A stretch of DNA of 64,000 nucleotides from Agroathelia rolfsii (GCA_018343915.1 JABRWF010000001.1:4774001-4838000); one strand, 5' to 3'. Shown: positions 50,141-61,575, counted from the first letter of the stretch. Notes: generated from the letters alone by a model not told the origin. Numbers and translations are program-made.

Positions 50141-50330
50141 TCACCCTCTGACGATCCGCTGACACTCCTTTGTTGTCTCTTTCGCACGCATTGAGGAGAG
50201 AGGGAGGTCAAAATACTTGAGCAGCTCCGCTTGCGTGGGTGAGACCGCGTTCGCCTCTAGATTGGTCGCGACGGTGGCATCGAGGAGGGTCTGCTTTGTA
50301 TGGTGCACGGAGTAGGATCCGTCAAGGTAA
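50141..50330 (-). pseudogene. 3' end of an unrecognised gene
   Basis: A clear coding frame of about 60 codons on the minus strand ending at a TGA (50141-50143): PYLDGSYSVHHTKQTLLDA, then EANAVSPTQAELLKYFDLPL and KETTKECQRIVRG. Composition is protein-like. It has no start and runs into lyase fragment D, so it is truncated by the rearrangement. No family recognised. Confidence 0.35.
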
Positions 50331-50830
50331 GGACGTGAGGATATTCCTCCTCCTAGGATTATGAAAAGTTACACGACGCTGTTTGCGGGGGATGAATGAG
50401 CAACTATCCGTTGGCGTGAAAAGGGGGGCTTGCCAAGGCCAGTGATTACATCGATTACAACACACATTTTCTTATCCATGGACGTCCACTCATTTGCTTA
50501 TGCTGGCGCTCAGCGCTACTGCTCTCCAGATTATTGGGCTACAAGGCCAGCCGCATTGATTATTACAGTGGAGCTTGAGACTACCACGTGGTATTTTAAA
50601 ACAACGTTGAGGGTAGCAAAGGAGACCATGATCTAGCCAGGGCAGGGGGTCGCGGCGAGGCTAAACTGCGACAACGGTATTGTGTTTAGTCGGACCGGAT
50701 CTCTTTACTGACGTCGGCGGTGTTGAATGAAAGGCATGCATAATTCAACAAGGTCTGGAGTGCAATATAAGATGGTATGGAAATACGGCACTAGCTGCTG
50801 TACGTAGGTTTGTCAAGAGAGCGTGAAGTC
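50330..50830 (+). pseudogene. Lyase fragment D
   Basis: Matches codons about 215-375 of the intact lyase: the IPxRI-x-x-YTTLF region, then RYCSPDYWATRPAALIITVE (intact HYRSSVYRTTRPAPSIVTVE), and the ALAAVRK block near 50790-50815. Frames are broken and both ends are missing. It shows a fourth copy was once present between units A and B. Confidence 0.65.
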
Positions 50831-52093
50831 CGTGACTCGAGGTCATCGCTGATAAGATCTGATCTTGCTGATAAGACTTTGCTTCCGAACAGCTGCGTGC
50901 GTGGTTCCAAAGACCCCGGAAGGAGCAGAGCAGAGTCACGGACACAGTCAAAACACTGCCAAAACACCACCCAACCAGTCAACTTGTAGATTTTCTAGCG
51001 CTTCATCCAGTTGGTCAAATTACACAAACTTTTTTTCAATTTCATGTATGTTATTGTGAAAATTTGGATTTCATTTGTTCCTCGCTGTCGAGCTAAAGCA
51101 AGGAATGTACCTTTTTCCTCCCTTCTCCATTTCTTACCATATATGCTCTTTATTTGTTTCACTCCTGGTTCATTATGGGTATAAATACATGTACTGGCTA
51201 ACTACGATATGACATGCGTTTGTTAGCAATTTATCCCCTATTTTCTCCATAGCTGAGCTCGCAAATTCAACAGTTATGTCAAGTTTAGGGGAAAAATACT
51301 CATGTAATAAAATATGCTACATTGACGAATATTTTTTCAGTAGTTTTTTGTGACACATTTGATTTGCATGCCAACAGCTAACCACCAAATATTTTTCCAA
51401 TCCAACTATATAGGACACTTATATCATACTACATGAATTTTTATTTGAAGCAAAACAATGTGGAAGTGGATGGGCTAAAAGAAACGAAAAGCGTGACAGA
51501 CTTTCGGTGGGCACTGTATATGGTCTTTATCCATAAATTTTAATCATTCATAAATGTTCCTCAATAATCAGAGATAGGCGCTGTTAGCATGCCTCAAACA
51601 TGCTTATGATCGAGAAGACATCAGATTGAATTGACGCATACATATTACAAGGTCGTCATGAACGCCGTCGTTCCGAGAACTCCATAGACCCCTGCGCGAG
51701 GCGATGGGTGTGCGGAGTCATTATACGTTTGCAATAGCCCAGGTCATTAGATGCATCAGACTCTACTTTAGGGTTTGATGCAATCGCTCTTGTTGCGTGG
51801 TCGCCGAGTTCCGATACCGGTTGGAAGCAAATCAGGCCTTCTAACGCCAGTACCCTAACAGTAAAACTTCCACTACATTATTGCCCTCCGATAAGCTTAT
51901 TGAAGCCAACTATCAGTGTCTTAATGCATCACTCTCCCGTCAGGTCACTTGATACATCTTTGGTCTATTGATAGTAGTAGACGACACGGCACTCGCAGGT
52001 AGGCATGCGTGCAGCGGCATATTCTTAACACACCACACGCCTTGCCTGATCCGCGCGTCGATACACTAATCATTATACGATTCCGAATCAACA
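50831..52093. other. AT-rich spacer and 5' flank of the lyase
   Basis: 50,980-51,550 is AT-rich with no gene. From 51555 the sequence is the duplicated 5' flank shared with 47322-47918. Confidence 0.5.
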
Positions 52094-53317
52094 ATGACTT
52101 GCTACGAAAACCCCTCTGCCCAATCCTGGCTCTTGAATCCAGAAACAAATCATACTCCGAATCAAGACATCATCTCGGAGCATGGAACAACACGACTTGG
52201 AATCACCCCACTCCAGTTCCATAGCCGCGTCTTACCAGATTACAGCCCAACCCCACTTGTGCGCCTCGATGATACGATAATCCAAGAGTTAGGCGTATCC
52301 GCCATCTACCTCAAGGACGAATCTTCCCGTCTCGGCCTGCCCGCATTCAAGATCCTTGGTGCATCATGGGCCATCTTCCTCGCTCTGTGCGAGCGCTTCG
52401 ATCTGCCCCCAAATACGACAACATTGCAAGATGTCCGAAACATTACCGCTATGATGCTATCAGGTGGTCCAATGGTGTTGTACGCTGCGACGGATGGGAA
52501 CCACGGTCGTGCGGTGGCACGCATGGCTGCCCTGACCGGATGCCGAGCACGCATAGTTATCCCTCGGGGCGTGAGCGATCATTCGCGGGCGTTAATCCAA
52601 TCTGAACCTGGAACGGTTGTAGTACGCTGCGACGGCGATTACGACGATGCAGTCAAGCTTGCCGCGGCTGAGGCATCATCATCATCATCATCATCATCTA
52701 GGTCTAACTCGCTCTTGGTGCAGGATACATCGTGGGAAGGATATGAAGATATCCCTGCCAGGATAGTACAGGGTTACACGACACTCTTTGCAGAGATTGA
52801 CGAGCAACTCTCCAATGAGAGACAAAGCGCACCGATGATCCCCACGCACATCGTCGTACCCGTCGGCGTCGGCTCGCTCGCCCATGCCGCCGTCCAGCAC
52901 TATCGCTCCTCGGTCTACCGTACTACTAGGCCAGCCCCATCGATTGTTACAGTCGAGCCTGAGACCGCCGCATGCTTGCTCACAAGCTTGAAAGCTGGAA
53001 GACCGACCACGATCCAGACTGGGGACACGGTCATGGCGGGTCTTAACTGTGGCACAGTATCTCGTTTAGCATGGCCGGACCTCCTCGCGGGCGTGGACGT
53101 GGCGCTGGCGGTGTCGGATGAGGAGGCGATCCGTGGTGTGCATGATCTGGCGAGGCTTGGGGTGTCGTCTGGACCGTGTGGGAGTGCGGCGCTGGCTGCT
53201 GTCCGCAAGCTCGTCAAGCTGGAGAGGGATGATGGTGGACATGAGGCTAGGTTTACGCCCGAGTCAGTTGTAGTGCTAATTAGCTCGGAAGGTAGCCAGA
53301 CATATTTAGAAAACTAA
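52094..53317 (+). CDS. Diaminopropionate ammonia-lyase-like PLP enzyme (fold type II)
   Basis: Single exon, 407 residues. Diaminopropionate ammonia-lyases cleave 2,3-diaminopropionate to pyruvate and ammonia; the relatives threonine/serine dehydratases use the same chemistry. Family marks in order: TPLVRLDD (about 54-60), KDESSRLGLPAFKILGASWA with the PLP Lys at about 86, ATDGNHGRAVA with the Asn loop at about 136, the ARIVIPRGVS strand, TSWEGYEDIPARI-x-x-GY, the glycine loop PVGVGSLAHA, MAGLNCGTVS, and SSGPCGSAALAA near the end. This order and length (about 400) fit the DAPAL family better than dehydratases. A run of eight or nine Ser at about 196-204, encoded by an ATC-type triplet repeat (about 52677-52699), lies between domains. 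The gene is intronless, unlike its neighbours. Other copies in the window are broken. Confidence 0.85.
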   Translation: MTCYENPSAQSWLLNPETNHTPNQDIISEHGTTRLGITPLQFHSRVLPDYSPTPLVRLDDTIIQELGVSAIYLKDESSRLGLPAFKILGASWAIFLALCERFDLPPNTTTLQDVRNITAMMLSGGPMVLYAATDGNHGRAVARMAALTGCRARIVIPRGVSDHSRALIQSEPGTVVVRCDGDYDDAVKLAAAEASSSSSSSSRSNSLLVQDTSWEGYEDIPARIVQGYTTLFAEIDEQLSNERQSAPMIPTHIVVPVGVGSLAHAAVQHYRSSVYRTTRPAPSIVTVEPETAACLLTSLKAGRPTTIQTGDTVMAGLNCGTVSRLAWPDLLAGVDVALAVSDEEAIRGVHDLARLGVSSGPCGSAALAAVRKLVKLERDDGGHEARFTPESVVVLISSEGSQTYLEN

Positions 53318-53428
53318 CTACATTATATATTGTGTAAAAAAGTTCAGTATTTCGACGTATGGTATCATCAAACAAGTAATACTAGATGAGGTCAGCCTAA
53401 CTGTCCAAGAACTGTACCTATGTAAGTT

Positions 53429-54250
53429 TTAACCTACGCTCTCTGAGTCGAAGATGCAGTCGATTTCTGCTACGCTCGGGTCGTCTTCATTTACCACCTC
53501 TATCTGACTGATGAGACTCGGCTCCCAACCGGCATTGCGAACTTTGCTCCAGAGAGCTTTGTCCCCTCCCAACCTCGTACATAGTAGGGGAATCAGTTTC
53601 ATTTGCCAGGTTGTCCTCCTGAGAAATCAAAGTGATGAGCACAACTGCATCAAAGCAAGAAGAAATATCATGCCAACCACGCACCTTACCAACAATCTCC
53701 CTAAACTAATGCTTACACTACATGATTTCATCACCCCGTCTGTTCGCGAACGGACTGCGAGCGATCTTGAGAGCAGTAAATCATACATAGCTTTTGCAGT
53801 CGTATCTTGAACCGATTCGTCTCGCTTCGTCAGTTCCTGAGCGGGCGATGGGTATATACGGCACGACCAGGCTCACGTCTCAGGTTTTTTAGTTGATCTC
53901 ATGTGAAGATGATGTCGAGGGAGTTCATGGGTGCCTTTCAGGTAACTTGGTAGATGTAGGGGATGCAGTTTTCTTCTGTCCTCCTCTTGCGCCTTCGCTT
54001 TGGATATTACTCATGCTAGGGGAACTCAACCCCAAGCAGAAGATCGTCTCTCTCAAACTCGGTCTCGGATCATGTCGCGCTTTCGTCATCAAGCTTAGAC
54101 GTAATCTTGCTAGAAGACGGCGTTTTTTGTGTGTGTTTGGTCTGAGAGGATGAAGAGGATGGGTTTGGGTTTGGTCCTGGCCAATCCTTGTTAAGCAAGA
54201 GCGGCCCCTCATCGTTATCGTCCTGCGCACGTATATGATCTTCTTTTCAA
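53429..54250 (-). pseudogene. Degenerate gene X, copy B (convergent with the lyase)
   Basis: Minus-strand coding-like segments: GPLLLNKDWPGPNPNPSSSS with TPSSSKITSKLDDESAT near 54110-54220, QDTTAKAMYDLLLSRSLAV near 53780-53815 ending at a GTAAGG donor, and after a TCTCAG acceptor (53623 region) the terminal DKALWSKVRNAGWEPSLI and DPSVAEIDCIFDSESVG, stop 53429-53431. Stops interrupt the N-terminal part and the last exon needs a frame change, so the gene appears broken or has introns I cannot place. No family recognised. Part of the duplicated unit. Confidence 0.4.
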
Positions 54251-54532
54251 ACCTTTGTGGGCACTGTAGCAGTGCAAGAAAACCTTGTTAGGAGAGATAA
54301 AAAAAATTATTTAACCAAATAAATAAAATGCACTCGCCAAATGTGTTGATGGATTGAGAGGCTGAGAAGCAAATGGGGATAGCCTCCTCGTTCTTTTTTG
54401 CTACATCGGATATGTAACAGTAATGAGGGCACAGAAAAAGAGCCTATGACGATTAATCAATACACTCGCAAGGAGACCCTGGCCTGTGAGATATGAGAGA
54501 CCATAACAGAGTTGTTGTTGAGTGGCAAGTAA

Positions 54533-55180
54533 ATGTCGTGTAATGTCAATGTGCCTAACCGAACACTCTACCACAGCCCAACTCATAGGTTCTTTGCCGG
54601 TGGCTGTGTCCGAGTCTTTCATTCGTCATCACGTCATCAATTGTTCGTCTTTCTCAATTCAGGTGGTTTAGTAATCCACGACAGGTGCCATTGTTTGATT
54701 CCTTCTTTACCTTTCAATCTCATCCCTTGTACTAGAAAGTTGCCTTCGATTTATACTCTTGAATTGATTATTGGTCCCTGTTGTCTGCTTGCTCACACTG
54801 AAATTTATCAACCAACGTCCGACTCGACTCCATCACTGCTAGCTGCCATCTCAAACTCAAGTCTTGTCTTTCTCGCACACGTAGACATACTACATGAACA
54901 AGGCGCTTGGCCTATCTGGCGTTCCGTCAAACACTTTCCCTGGGTTCGGATTGAAGAAATATCCACCGGCCTTGCATCGTCTTTTCTTCTTCTTCTGCAG
55001 ACTATTCAACCTCGAGAAGCATTTGTCTACCAATGGGTGCATTGTCATTGTGCAACTGCGATGAGACTACGCTACTTAATATTGCAAATGTCAGGATGCA
55101 AGAGAGCTAGTATTGTCCGTGTTCACAGTTCAAGTCCATGCCCTAATACGAACCTGTCTTCTCTTCTTTTCAGTTGGTGA
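54533..55180 (+). other. Open reading frame of 215 codons, doubtful
   Basis: Uninterrupted from ATG, but rich in Cys, Ser and Leu in a way that looks like translated non-coding DNA. It overlaps the 3' end of the convergent secreted-protein gene and shows no motif. Kept only because of its length; I do not claim a gene. Confidence 0.15.
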
Positions 55181-55687
55181 CGTTCAAGGTGATGTTGTGC
55201 AGCTCAAATAGAGGGACTTCACTGGCCTGAAAATGCAACGAAACATTAGCACCTCTCAGAAAGAAAGAAAGAAAAGAAAAATCAAGACAGGCAGCTAACG
55301 TACCCCAACGAGTGAAAAATGCGCCAGGTTCAGCTGACTGGTGCCCACAGGCAAATCTGCTGGTACATAGACCGTAAAGTTCTCGTGTGGCGGCAGCCAG
55401 TACTCGGACGAGTACTGCGGGTTGAACGGCCCTTGGTACAACACCTGGCCCATGGATTCAGATGGGGGCAAGCAAGTGGAGGCGTCGCCTGAGCAGGAGT
55501 ATATGCCGAGTACGGCGATGAGCTCGGTCGAGCCTGTGATTGTGTTGGGCTTGTCGACACGGACGGTGATGTTGGTGCCGCGCTGGACGGTCGAGCCGTC
55601 GGTAGGGTAGCCGATGCTGGTGCTCTGTGCCAGGGCTGTGGCAGCGAAGACGGCAGAGGAGAGTAGAGTGGCCACGGAGAATTTCAT
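55170..55687 (-). CDS. Small secreted protein, Ig-like/Kre9-like beta-sandwich candidate
   Basis: Two exons on the minus strand, 55304-55687 and 55170-55226, give 146 residues. The 77-bp intron has GTACGT..TTTCAG ends and phase 0. The signal peptide is MKFSVATLLSSAVFAATALA. The mature part starts STSIGYPTDGSTVQRGTNIT, close to the opening strand pattern of the fungal Kre9/Knh1-type, Ser-Thr-rich surface proteins (xxPTxGxxVxxGxxxTI). Two cysteines (YSCSGDASTC) could form one disulphide, and sequons NIT, NFT, NIT and NVT suggest N-glycosylation. No GPI signal is seen, so it is probably released or wall-associated. Function unknown. Confidence 0.7.
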
Positions 55688-57059
55688 GATGACGATTAGT
55701 AGGGGTGGTTTGGGGAAATAGTGTATGGTGGATGTATAATGTGCCTTAGGTTATTTCACTCGTAGCAGAACTGGAGCTGGATATCTGACTTGTGGGGTGG
55801 GGAGCTACCAATATGCAACTATGTCGTCCATTTATACCTGTTTGAAATGACGGAAATCACTCCCCGTCCGTCCGAAACAAACACAGTGCTTAGTCTATTT
55901 GGCTTCCTTGTTATTTTGACTATACTCTACCCCTTGACAACACACCTCAATTGGCAAATCGATTGAGGCGGAATGCCGCATAGATCTTCGGCAATTACAT
56001 CATTTCGTTTGTTTGAGCTTTTCTTGGATCCCTCAAGTGAGGGTTTGGAGTTACGGTATTGTCCTCAAATAAAAATTCTCGATGCAGTGCTTCGAGTCCG
56101 AGGGTGTTTACAGATATCTCATTCTCACACGGATGTTCGTGTTCGCCAAAGAAGACTTTTCATCGGATAACTGACTTTCAGCCCAATACATTAGATGACA
56201 TCCTACATAAGAACGACCACAGTTATCTGGGGAATATCCGAGTCTTTTGTTTACACGCATGCTCATGTATATACCATGATAAGTGCGACTGGAGTAGATT
56301 ATCGCAATTATCACACACGCACGTATCATCTATCCAAAGCCTGGTACTGAAGTATGGAACATCAAGGATGATCCGTCCGCAAGCGGCATTTGCGTCTAAG
56401 CGTCATAAGATAGAAATAGAAAAATGATGGCAGGGGTGAGGATATGATCTTCCCGCCCAAATTCGTCTACGGCCCCAAAACCGGCCAGTTTACGCCTACT
56501 GTTGAGTTTGCTATTCCACCGCTGGCGCCGCCAATGTCATCCATCAACAGTAACAAAGGACGACTCCCGCCGGCACACACCTAGCACCGGTAGTTGACTA
56601 GTTATGAAGCTGCACTAAAACTCAGCGAAGAAGAAGGTGGGGTCGGTGGCAAGGACATGTGTGTGGGTTTGGGCTCTGAAGGTTATATATTATGATGCTA
56701 CTCCGGATCGTGTCCTGATGGTCACGGTATTTACAGAGTTCAAATCTCGATAAAGTCTCTCATCAGGCCTAACCAGATTTTTTGTGGACATGGGAAAAAG
56801 ATGATTGGTGGTATTGGACCAGGAGGCGATCCATTGGGTGCAAGGTCAGCGATTCACGGCTTCTCGCTGACCGTCTTATCTTATCGAGAGCGTTTAGCTT
56901 CCGACCAACGCTGCTTTCGAATTGCTTCCGGAAACTTCCAGAGCTCTTGCCATCCGCGGTGTCGCATCCGAGCTTATAGAGTTGTACTGTCATTTGCTGC
57001 CTTTTGAACGACAAGACTGCGCTATCTACTGCATGCCTCAAGTTTCCCTATTGCTTGAC
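55688..57059. other. Intergenic, nothing supported
   Basis: Promoter side of the secreted gene, then mixed sequence with short frames only. Similarity to the CYC8 locus begins at about 57060. Confidence 0.4.
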
Positions 57060-60000
57060 AGCGGTATTGGCGTAGCATCGAAATCTTGTACTATGATCAA
57101 TATGACTTCCTGTCGGTGGAGAGGATACATTCTCGTCTGAAACAAGGCACTGAAAACATTACAAAAATCAGTATACCGAAGCTAGGCTCATCACTTTGCT
57201 CTATCGCTACAATCGAGGAACTTGATTTTGGCGAGCCTAACGAGGTCCTCTTTCTCCTCGGCACAAATTACGGCCCATAACAAAAACCCGCCGAGCCGCT
57301 GGCAGTATTTGAACGTATTCTGCGCAGTCCACCTAACCCTCTTGTGCGCGCCAATATTTGCTTCCAAATTGGTCATTTCTGCAAACATTAGAAGAACGCG
57401 AGGGGTTACATATGTCTATACCGCCTTGATCATCTCAGACACTTGTGCCGCAAGTTTACGAGCTCGAGGCAGGGAACTCTGACCAGGCTCAAGTCATGCT
57501 GCGGCTTGGTCGACTGTACCCTGAGATGGCTCGACCCTCTAGAGCCAAGAGATTGCGATAGAATATTTGACCGTGCGTTGACTTGTAAAGTGTCATTTGT
57601 TCGACCTTAGCCTAGTAACATTTGCTCTCTGGTATCTTTTGTGCTGCGTCTACATGACTGGCCAAAAGCTACAAGGCATCTCATCTGCCAGTTTACCCCG
57701 ACTGCCGCAATTCCACCTTCTGGTGCCCGATCGGTGCGCTCTGTTTCTAAATCAACCAACTGCAAGATGTACTCGACGCCTACTCGCATGCCATCTGCGT
57801 TAACTCTTACATCTCGGACGTCCGGTACAACCTAAAAGCTGCAACAACCAGATCTCGGACGCCATCGACGCTCATGTGCGCGCCAGTGAGCACAACCCCG
57901 CAAAAACAAACACGCTACTTAGTGTCTTGAGTTGTTATTGGAATCCCCAGGCTGCGGATATCCAGCTTCCAGCTGCGCCTGGTCAACAGGACGTCTACCC
58001 CATGGCATGCGCCTACCCCGTCATGCTCCCAATAGTCTCTCTCCCTCTCTTATTGGCCTCTGCAGGCAGTACGATGTGGCTTTCGCTTCACCACGACCCA
58101 AGGAATGTCTTCAGTAACGGCTCACTACTTTTCCTCTCCATCAAAACCTCCCCTACACTACCACGCCGTCTCTTTACTCGTCAATGTCGACGACAGCAGG
58201 CGCGTCTCCACACATCTTCCCTTAGCGCTCATGGATTTCGACCGCTTGCTTCATCACCGTGAAAGCTCAATGCGTATGCATTACCACCACTTGTTGATCT
58301 CTCCCTGCGCAGTGTGGTGGCCGAGCCCTTATATACAGTGTCCGCTGAAGGGGCAGGTGTCGATATCGGCCTCGCCTCAGATGTAGGATGTCTACGAGCT
58401 CATGTTGGCACCGTCGCCGAAGCAGTATCCGTGCTACAGCTCCTGCCGTCGGTCATTCGTGTTCATGTTCGTAATGCACCACTCTCGCTCGTTCTCGCCG
58501 CCGTCTCATGAATTTTAGAAGCTATCTGGATGTTGGGACATGGGAGCGCCCAGATGAGCATCGTCTTTATATGAAGGAGGACAGACAACGGGGTGGTGGT
58601 GCTCATGAGGCCTTGTTACCGCCCCCGCGGACACTCAGTCAGCGCTCGAGAGATGTGTCCTCTGTCTCGCATGGTGGAGGACGCTCGGCGACGCAGTGGA
58701 GCTCGTGTCGCCCTGGTGCACCTCAGCCGCTGCATCACGAGCGTTCATCGAGGTATAATCCACTGTACGACGGCGCCTCCGACGGCGGGTACTCGAGTCA
58801 CCGCTGCCAACACTGCGATTGGTCGAATTACAGCAGGCGTGGGTTATATGCGACGTCGCCTGAAGTGCCGTGTCATGGTCTACCCCCGCTCTTCACGCAT
58901 GGACGTGGTATGAGCTTAGACGCGCAGGACAGAGTACGCCCATCCCGGCGGCCGACGAGGCAGCAGCCGAGGGAGTGTGTGACAGTTTGCAGCATGCCCT
59001 ATCCAGCGCCGGGATCCTCGAGGGCCTCGAAACCGAATCCGTCATCTTCGTCCCCGTTCCACAGCGAGCCCCTAGCACCGTCGTCGAATGATCGACAGAC
59101 GCCCAAGGCCCCACCACATGCGCTCAACGCGCCCCCGCTCAAGGTATCCGACATCGTCCCGCGGCAGCAGCTCGCATTAAGCGCTTGCATCAGACGCAGC
59201 CGACTGCACAGCCATCGCCGGTACACTCGCGCCTACCGAGCCGCGTCGTCGACGAGGACTATGATGAGGACGTAGTGGATGTGCTAATCGATCTCGCTGC
59301 ACAACCCCGTGCGCTCACCGCCCAAGGACACCTTGCCTCCCACCGTCGTCTGCGTCAGAATTCAAGGCTGGGACTCTCGTGTATTCGATGGACTCGCAGT
59401 TGCAGTATACACGTGGCTAGGTGTCGTTGAACGGCAGCAGGCACTCTCCGAAAGGAACCAAGCGCTCGTGCAGCCCAGCCTCTGATAGCACCAATGGACA
59501 GCAAGCGGTCGCAGATTGACTGCAATATCGTCATGCGCTTGACAATTTCGCCCGAATCCACGCCAGCAGTGCCCTCATGCAGTGATGGCCGGTTAGCGCC
59601 ATCGAGTAGGCCATCGAGTAGGCCATCGTCGATCCACTCAGGATGTAGCCGAGTGTGAACTCGTTGTTGTCACCGCAGTCGAAGACACCGGTGTTTCCAC
59701 CGTCGCCAGCGAGCCAAGCGCTGGCCTCCTCACCCGTGTTGGGTATGTAATGGCTGGTGGTGACAGCAGCAATGGCAATAGTAGCAGCAGCAACAACAGC
59801 GCGATGACTTTTCCCGCCAAGTGCCACCCTTCCGCCTGCTGCCCCAGACCTTTCTGATGACCGAGACACTTGGACAACTGCATGCACATTGAAAAAACAT
59901 CTCTCTGACTCTTGCGCCTCTTGCAGCGGCGACGGTAGCAGCAACAGTGGGGAGAACGGTCTGCGCAGCCGCAGCCACTCGCGCTGGCCGAGCATCACAT

Positions 60001-60264
60001 ACTCGCCGCGGGGTTGCGACCGTGATAGACCTGTGAGCGGCAAACGCGAGCGTGAGCATGAGCCTAGGAGTATCATCATGTCGCCTCGTGAGAGAGGCCC
60101 ATGCGGCAGTTACGCCGGCAGGTGTGATCCAGTGTTTGCAGTCGAGGTTAAGCCCGGGGCTGGTCACGTTGCAGACGATGGTGATGAGTGCGCCGAGCCC
60201 GGGTGGGAGCAGCAATAACGGCGATAATGGTGGGCAGATGCTTCTCAAAGTTGAGGCCGTCGGT
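57060..60264 (+). pseudogene. Decayed copy of CYC8
   Basis: Collinear with 38,180-41,525 of CYC8. TPR exons 5-6 match at 57060-57400 (for example GTATTTGAACGTATTCTGCG-type identity around 57306), exon 8 TPRs at about 57640-57900, and the Pro/Ser-rich C-terminus from 57950 to the LKVEAVGV remnant of LPKIEASA at about 60240-60264. Intron sequence following exon 5 is also copied (the AAAACATTAC..CAGTATACC part near 57152-57178), so it is a DNA-level duplication, not a retrocopy. Lesions: an early TAG after the TPR block (about 57388), many frameshifts and stops. A segment 58508-59275 is still open and clearly CYC8-like (e.g. PLHHERSSRYNPLYDGAS). Exons 1-4 are missing. Confidence 0.9.
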
Positions 60265-60666
60265 GTGAAGCACGTTGCAAAGGAGCTGCTTTTTATGCTT
60301 TTCCTGTACATGTGGCGTCCAAGTCGGCCAATGGTGTTATTGTCATATTAGTCTCTAAATTCAATGAGAAATAATCCAGATCCGGCGCCCACGCCAAGAG
60401 CGATCGGAAGACAGATGTGAGATAACCGGGAGATAGATCAACATTTGTCAATAGACGCAAGAGTCATCATGATCATATTGGAGGCGCTGTCGTGATGCCA
60501 TGACGTTTTGTCACCAGTCTTTTTAATCGAACTATCGGGATATTCTTAAAAGAGAACAATACGCCATGATAACAATAACAACTCTGATTTCTGCCTTCAC
60601 ACTTGGGCTGTACATAAATCACAGAAAACTGGGAACTAGCCTCCGTACAAAATAGTATATCGCCTC

Positions 60667-61575
60667 TTAGAGAGAGCTACCATAAAACCCTATAAAACAA
60701 ATTGAATGAGCGGATTCAATTGAATGTTTCAAGTGTGAAAAAAAAAAAACGTACAGTATTTAGCAGAATACTTGACTGAGAGCTGAGGAGAACCGGGAGT
60801 GCACTGCAAATTACAAATAAATTTTCTCAGATATGCTGTCAAGTGCGCATATATTCTGGCACCTACCGAAGAAGGTTGAACTCCACCGACGGTATCAATC
60901 CTGAAAATCTGCGACGCCAATTCGCCCTCGACGCCAGCTACGCTGAGCCAGTCGATCGCTCCTCCATCTGAAGAATTGCCAAGGGGTGAAAGGATATCGC
61001 CCGCTTTCTTTCCAATTACGTATGCCTCAGGGTTGCCCTTGTTTGCGCCCGAGGACGTGAAGTCCCATTTGGGGCTGTAAGAGGTCGTGGTCGCGTTGGG
61101 CGTGGGTACATAGTAGTGTTGGCCTAGCACAGGGGGCTCAGAGCCAAGAGCAGCAATAACGGCGGCAGTAGAGTTAGTCGACGCGGAAGTCCAAGCATCG
61201 TATGCAAGCTGCGAGGACTCGTCATAGAGAGATGTTCCATAGAAGCAGGACACATCAAACAGTTCCGCCAAGGCACCGAACAGACTTTCAAATAGGACCA
61301 AATCTGGGTTCATTGACAGAAAGTGATTTAATGGGAATTATCACGTACGTGTATGTGCCTGTGGAGCTACAGGTGTAGTTCTGCACACCAATAGCAAGTG
61401 CGACATAGTCAGCGGTGGCTGACGGCTGCACGAGCTGGGTCTGGCCGGCGGGTAGATCCATCGTAGCACCAGTAAGGCTGCAGCTCGTCGAGCGATGGAC
61501 CGAAGGTGCAGCAGAGACCACGGCGGCATTGGCTGCTACGACCGACGCAATGATGAACGATTTCAAGTTGAACAT
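60667..61575 (-). CDS. Secreted DUF3455-domain protein
   Basis: Four exons on the minus strand, 61349-61575, 60867-61284, 60755-60803 and 60667-60689, give 238 residues; introns are 64, 63 and 65 bp with GTACGT or GTAGGT donors and correct phases. The signal peptide is MFNLKSFIIASVVAANAAVVSA. The DUF3455 pattern is complete: LPAGQTQLVQPS, ADYVALAIGVQNYTC, GALAELFDVSC, then WDFTSSGANKGNPEAYVIG, WLSVAGVEGELASQIFRIDT, and the C-terminal VKYSAKYWFYGSSL, which only appears with the 23-nt last exon. The second acceptor (GAAAG at 61285) was chosen because the nearer CAG gives an immediate stop. Family function is unknown; members are extracellular in fungi and bacteria. It lies inside the decayed duplicate but is itself intact. 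Confidence 0.88.

Larger units (their letters stand above)
51555..54330. repeat. Local duplication unit B (intact lyase plus gene X)
   Basis: The better-preserved partner of 47322-50140, in direct orientation, about 4.2 kb apart. Confidence 0.7.

Noticed and set aside
54533..55180. 215-codon ORF as a gene
   Set aside because: Composition is unlike protein, there is no motif, and it overlaps the 3' end of the secreted gene.
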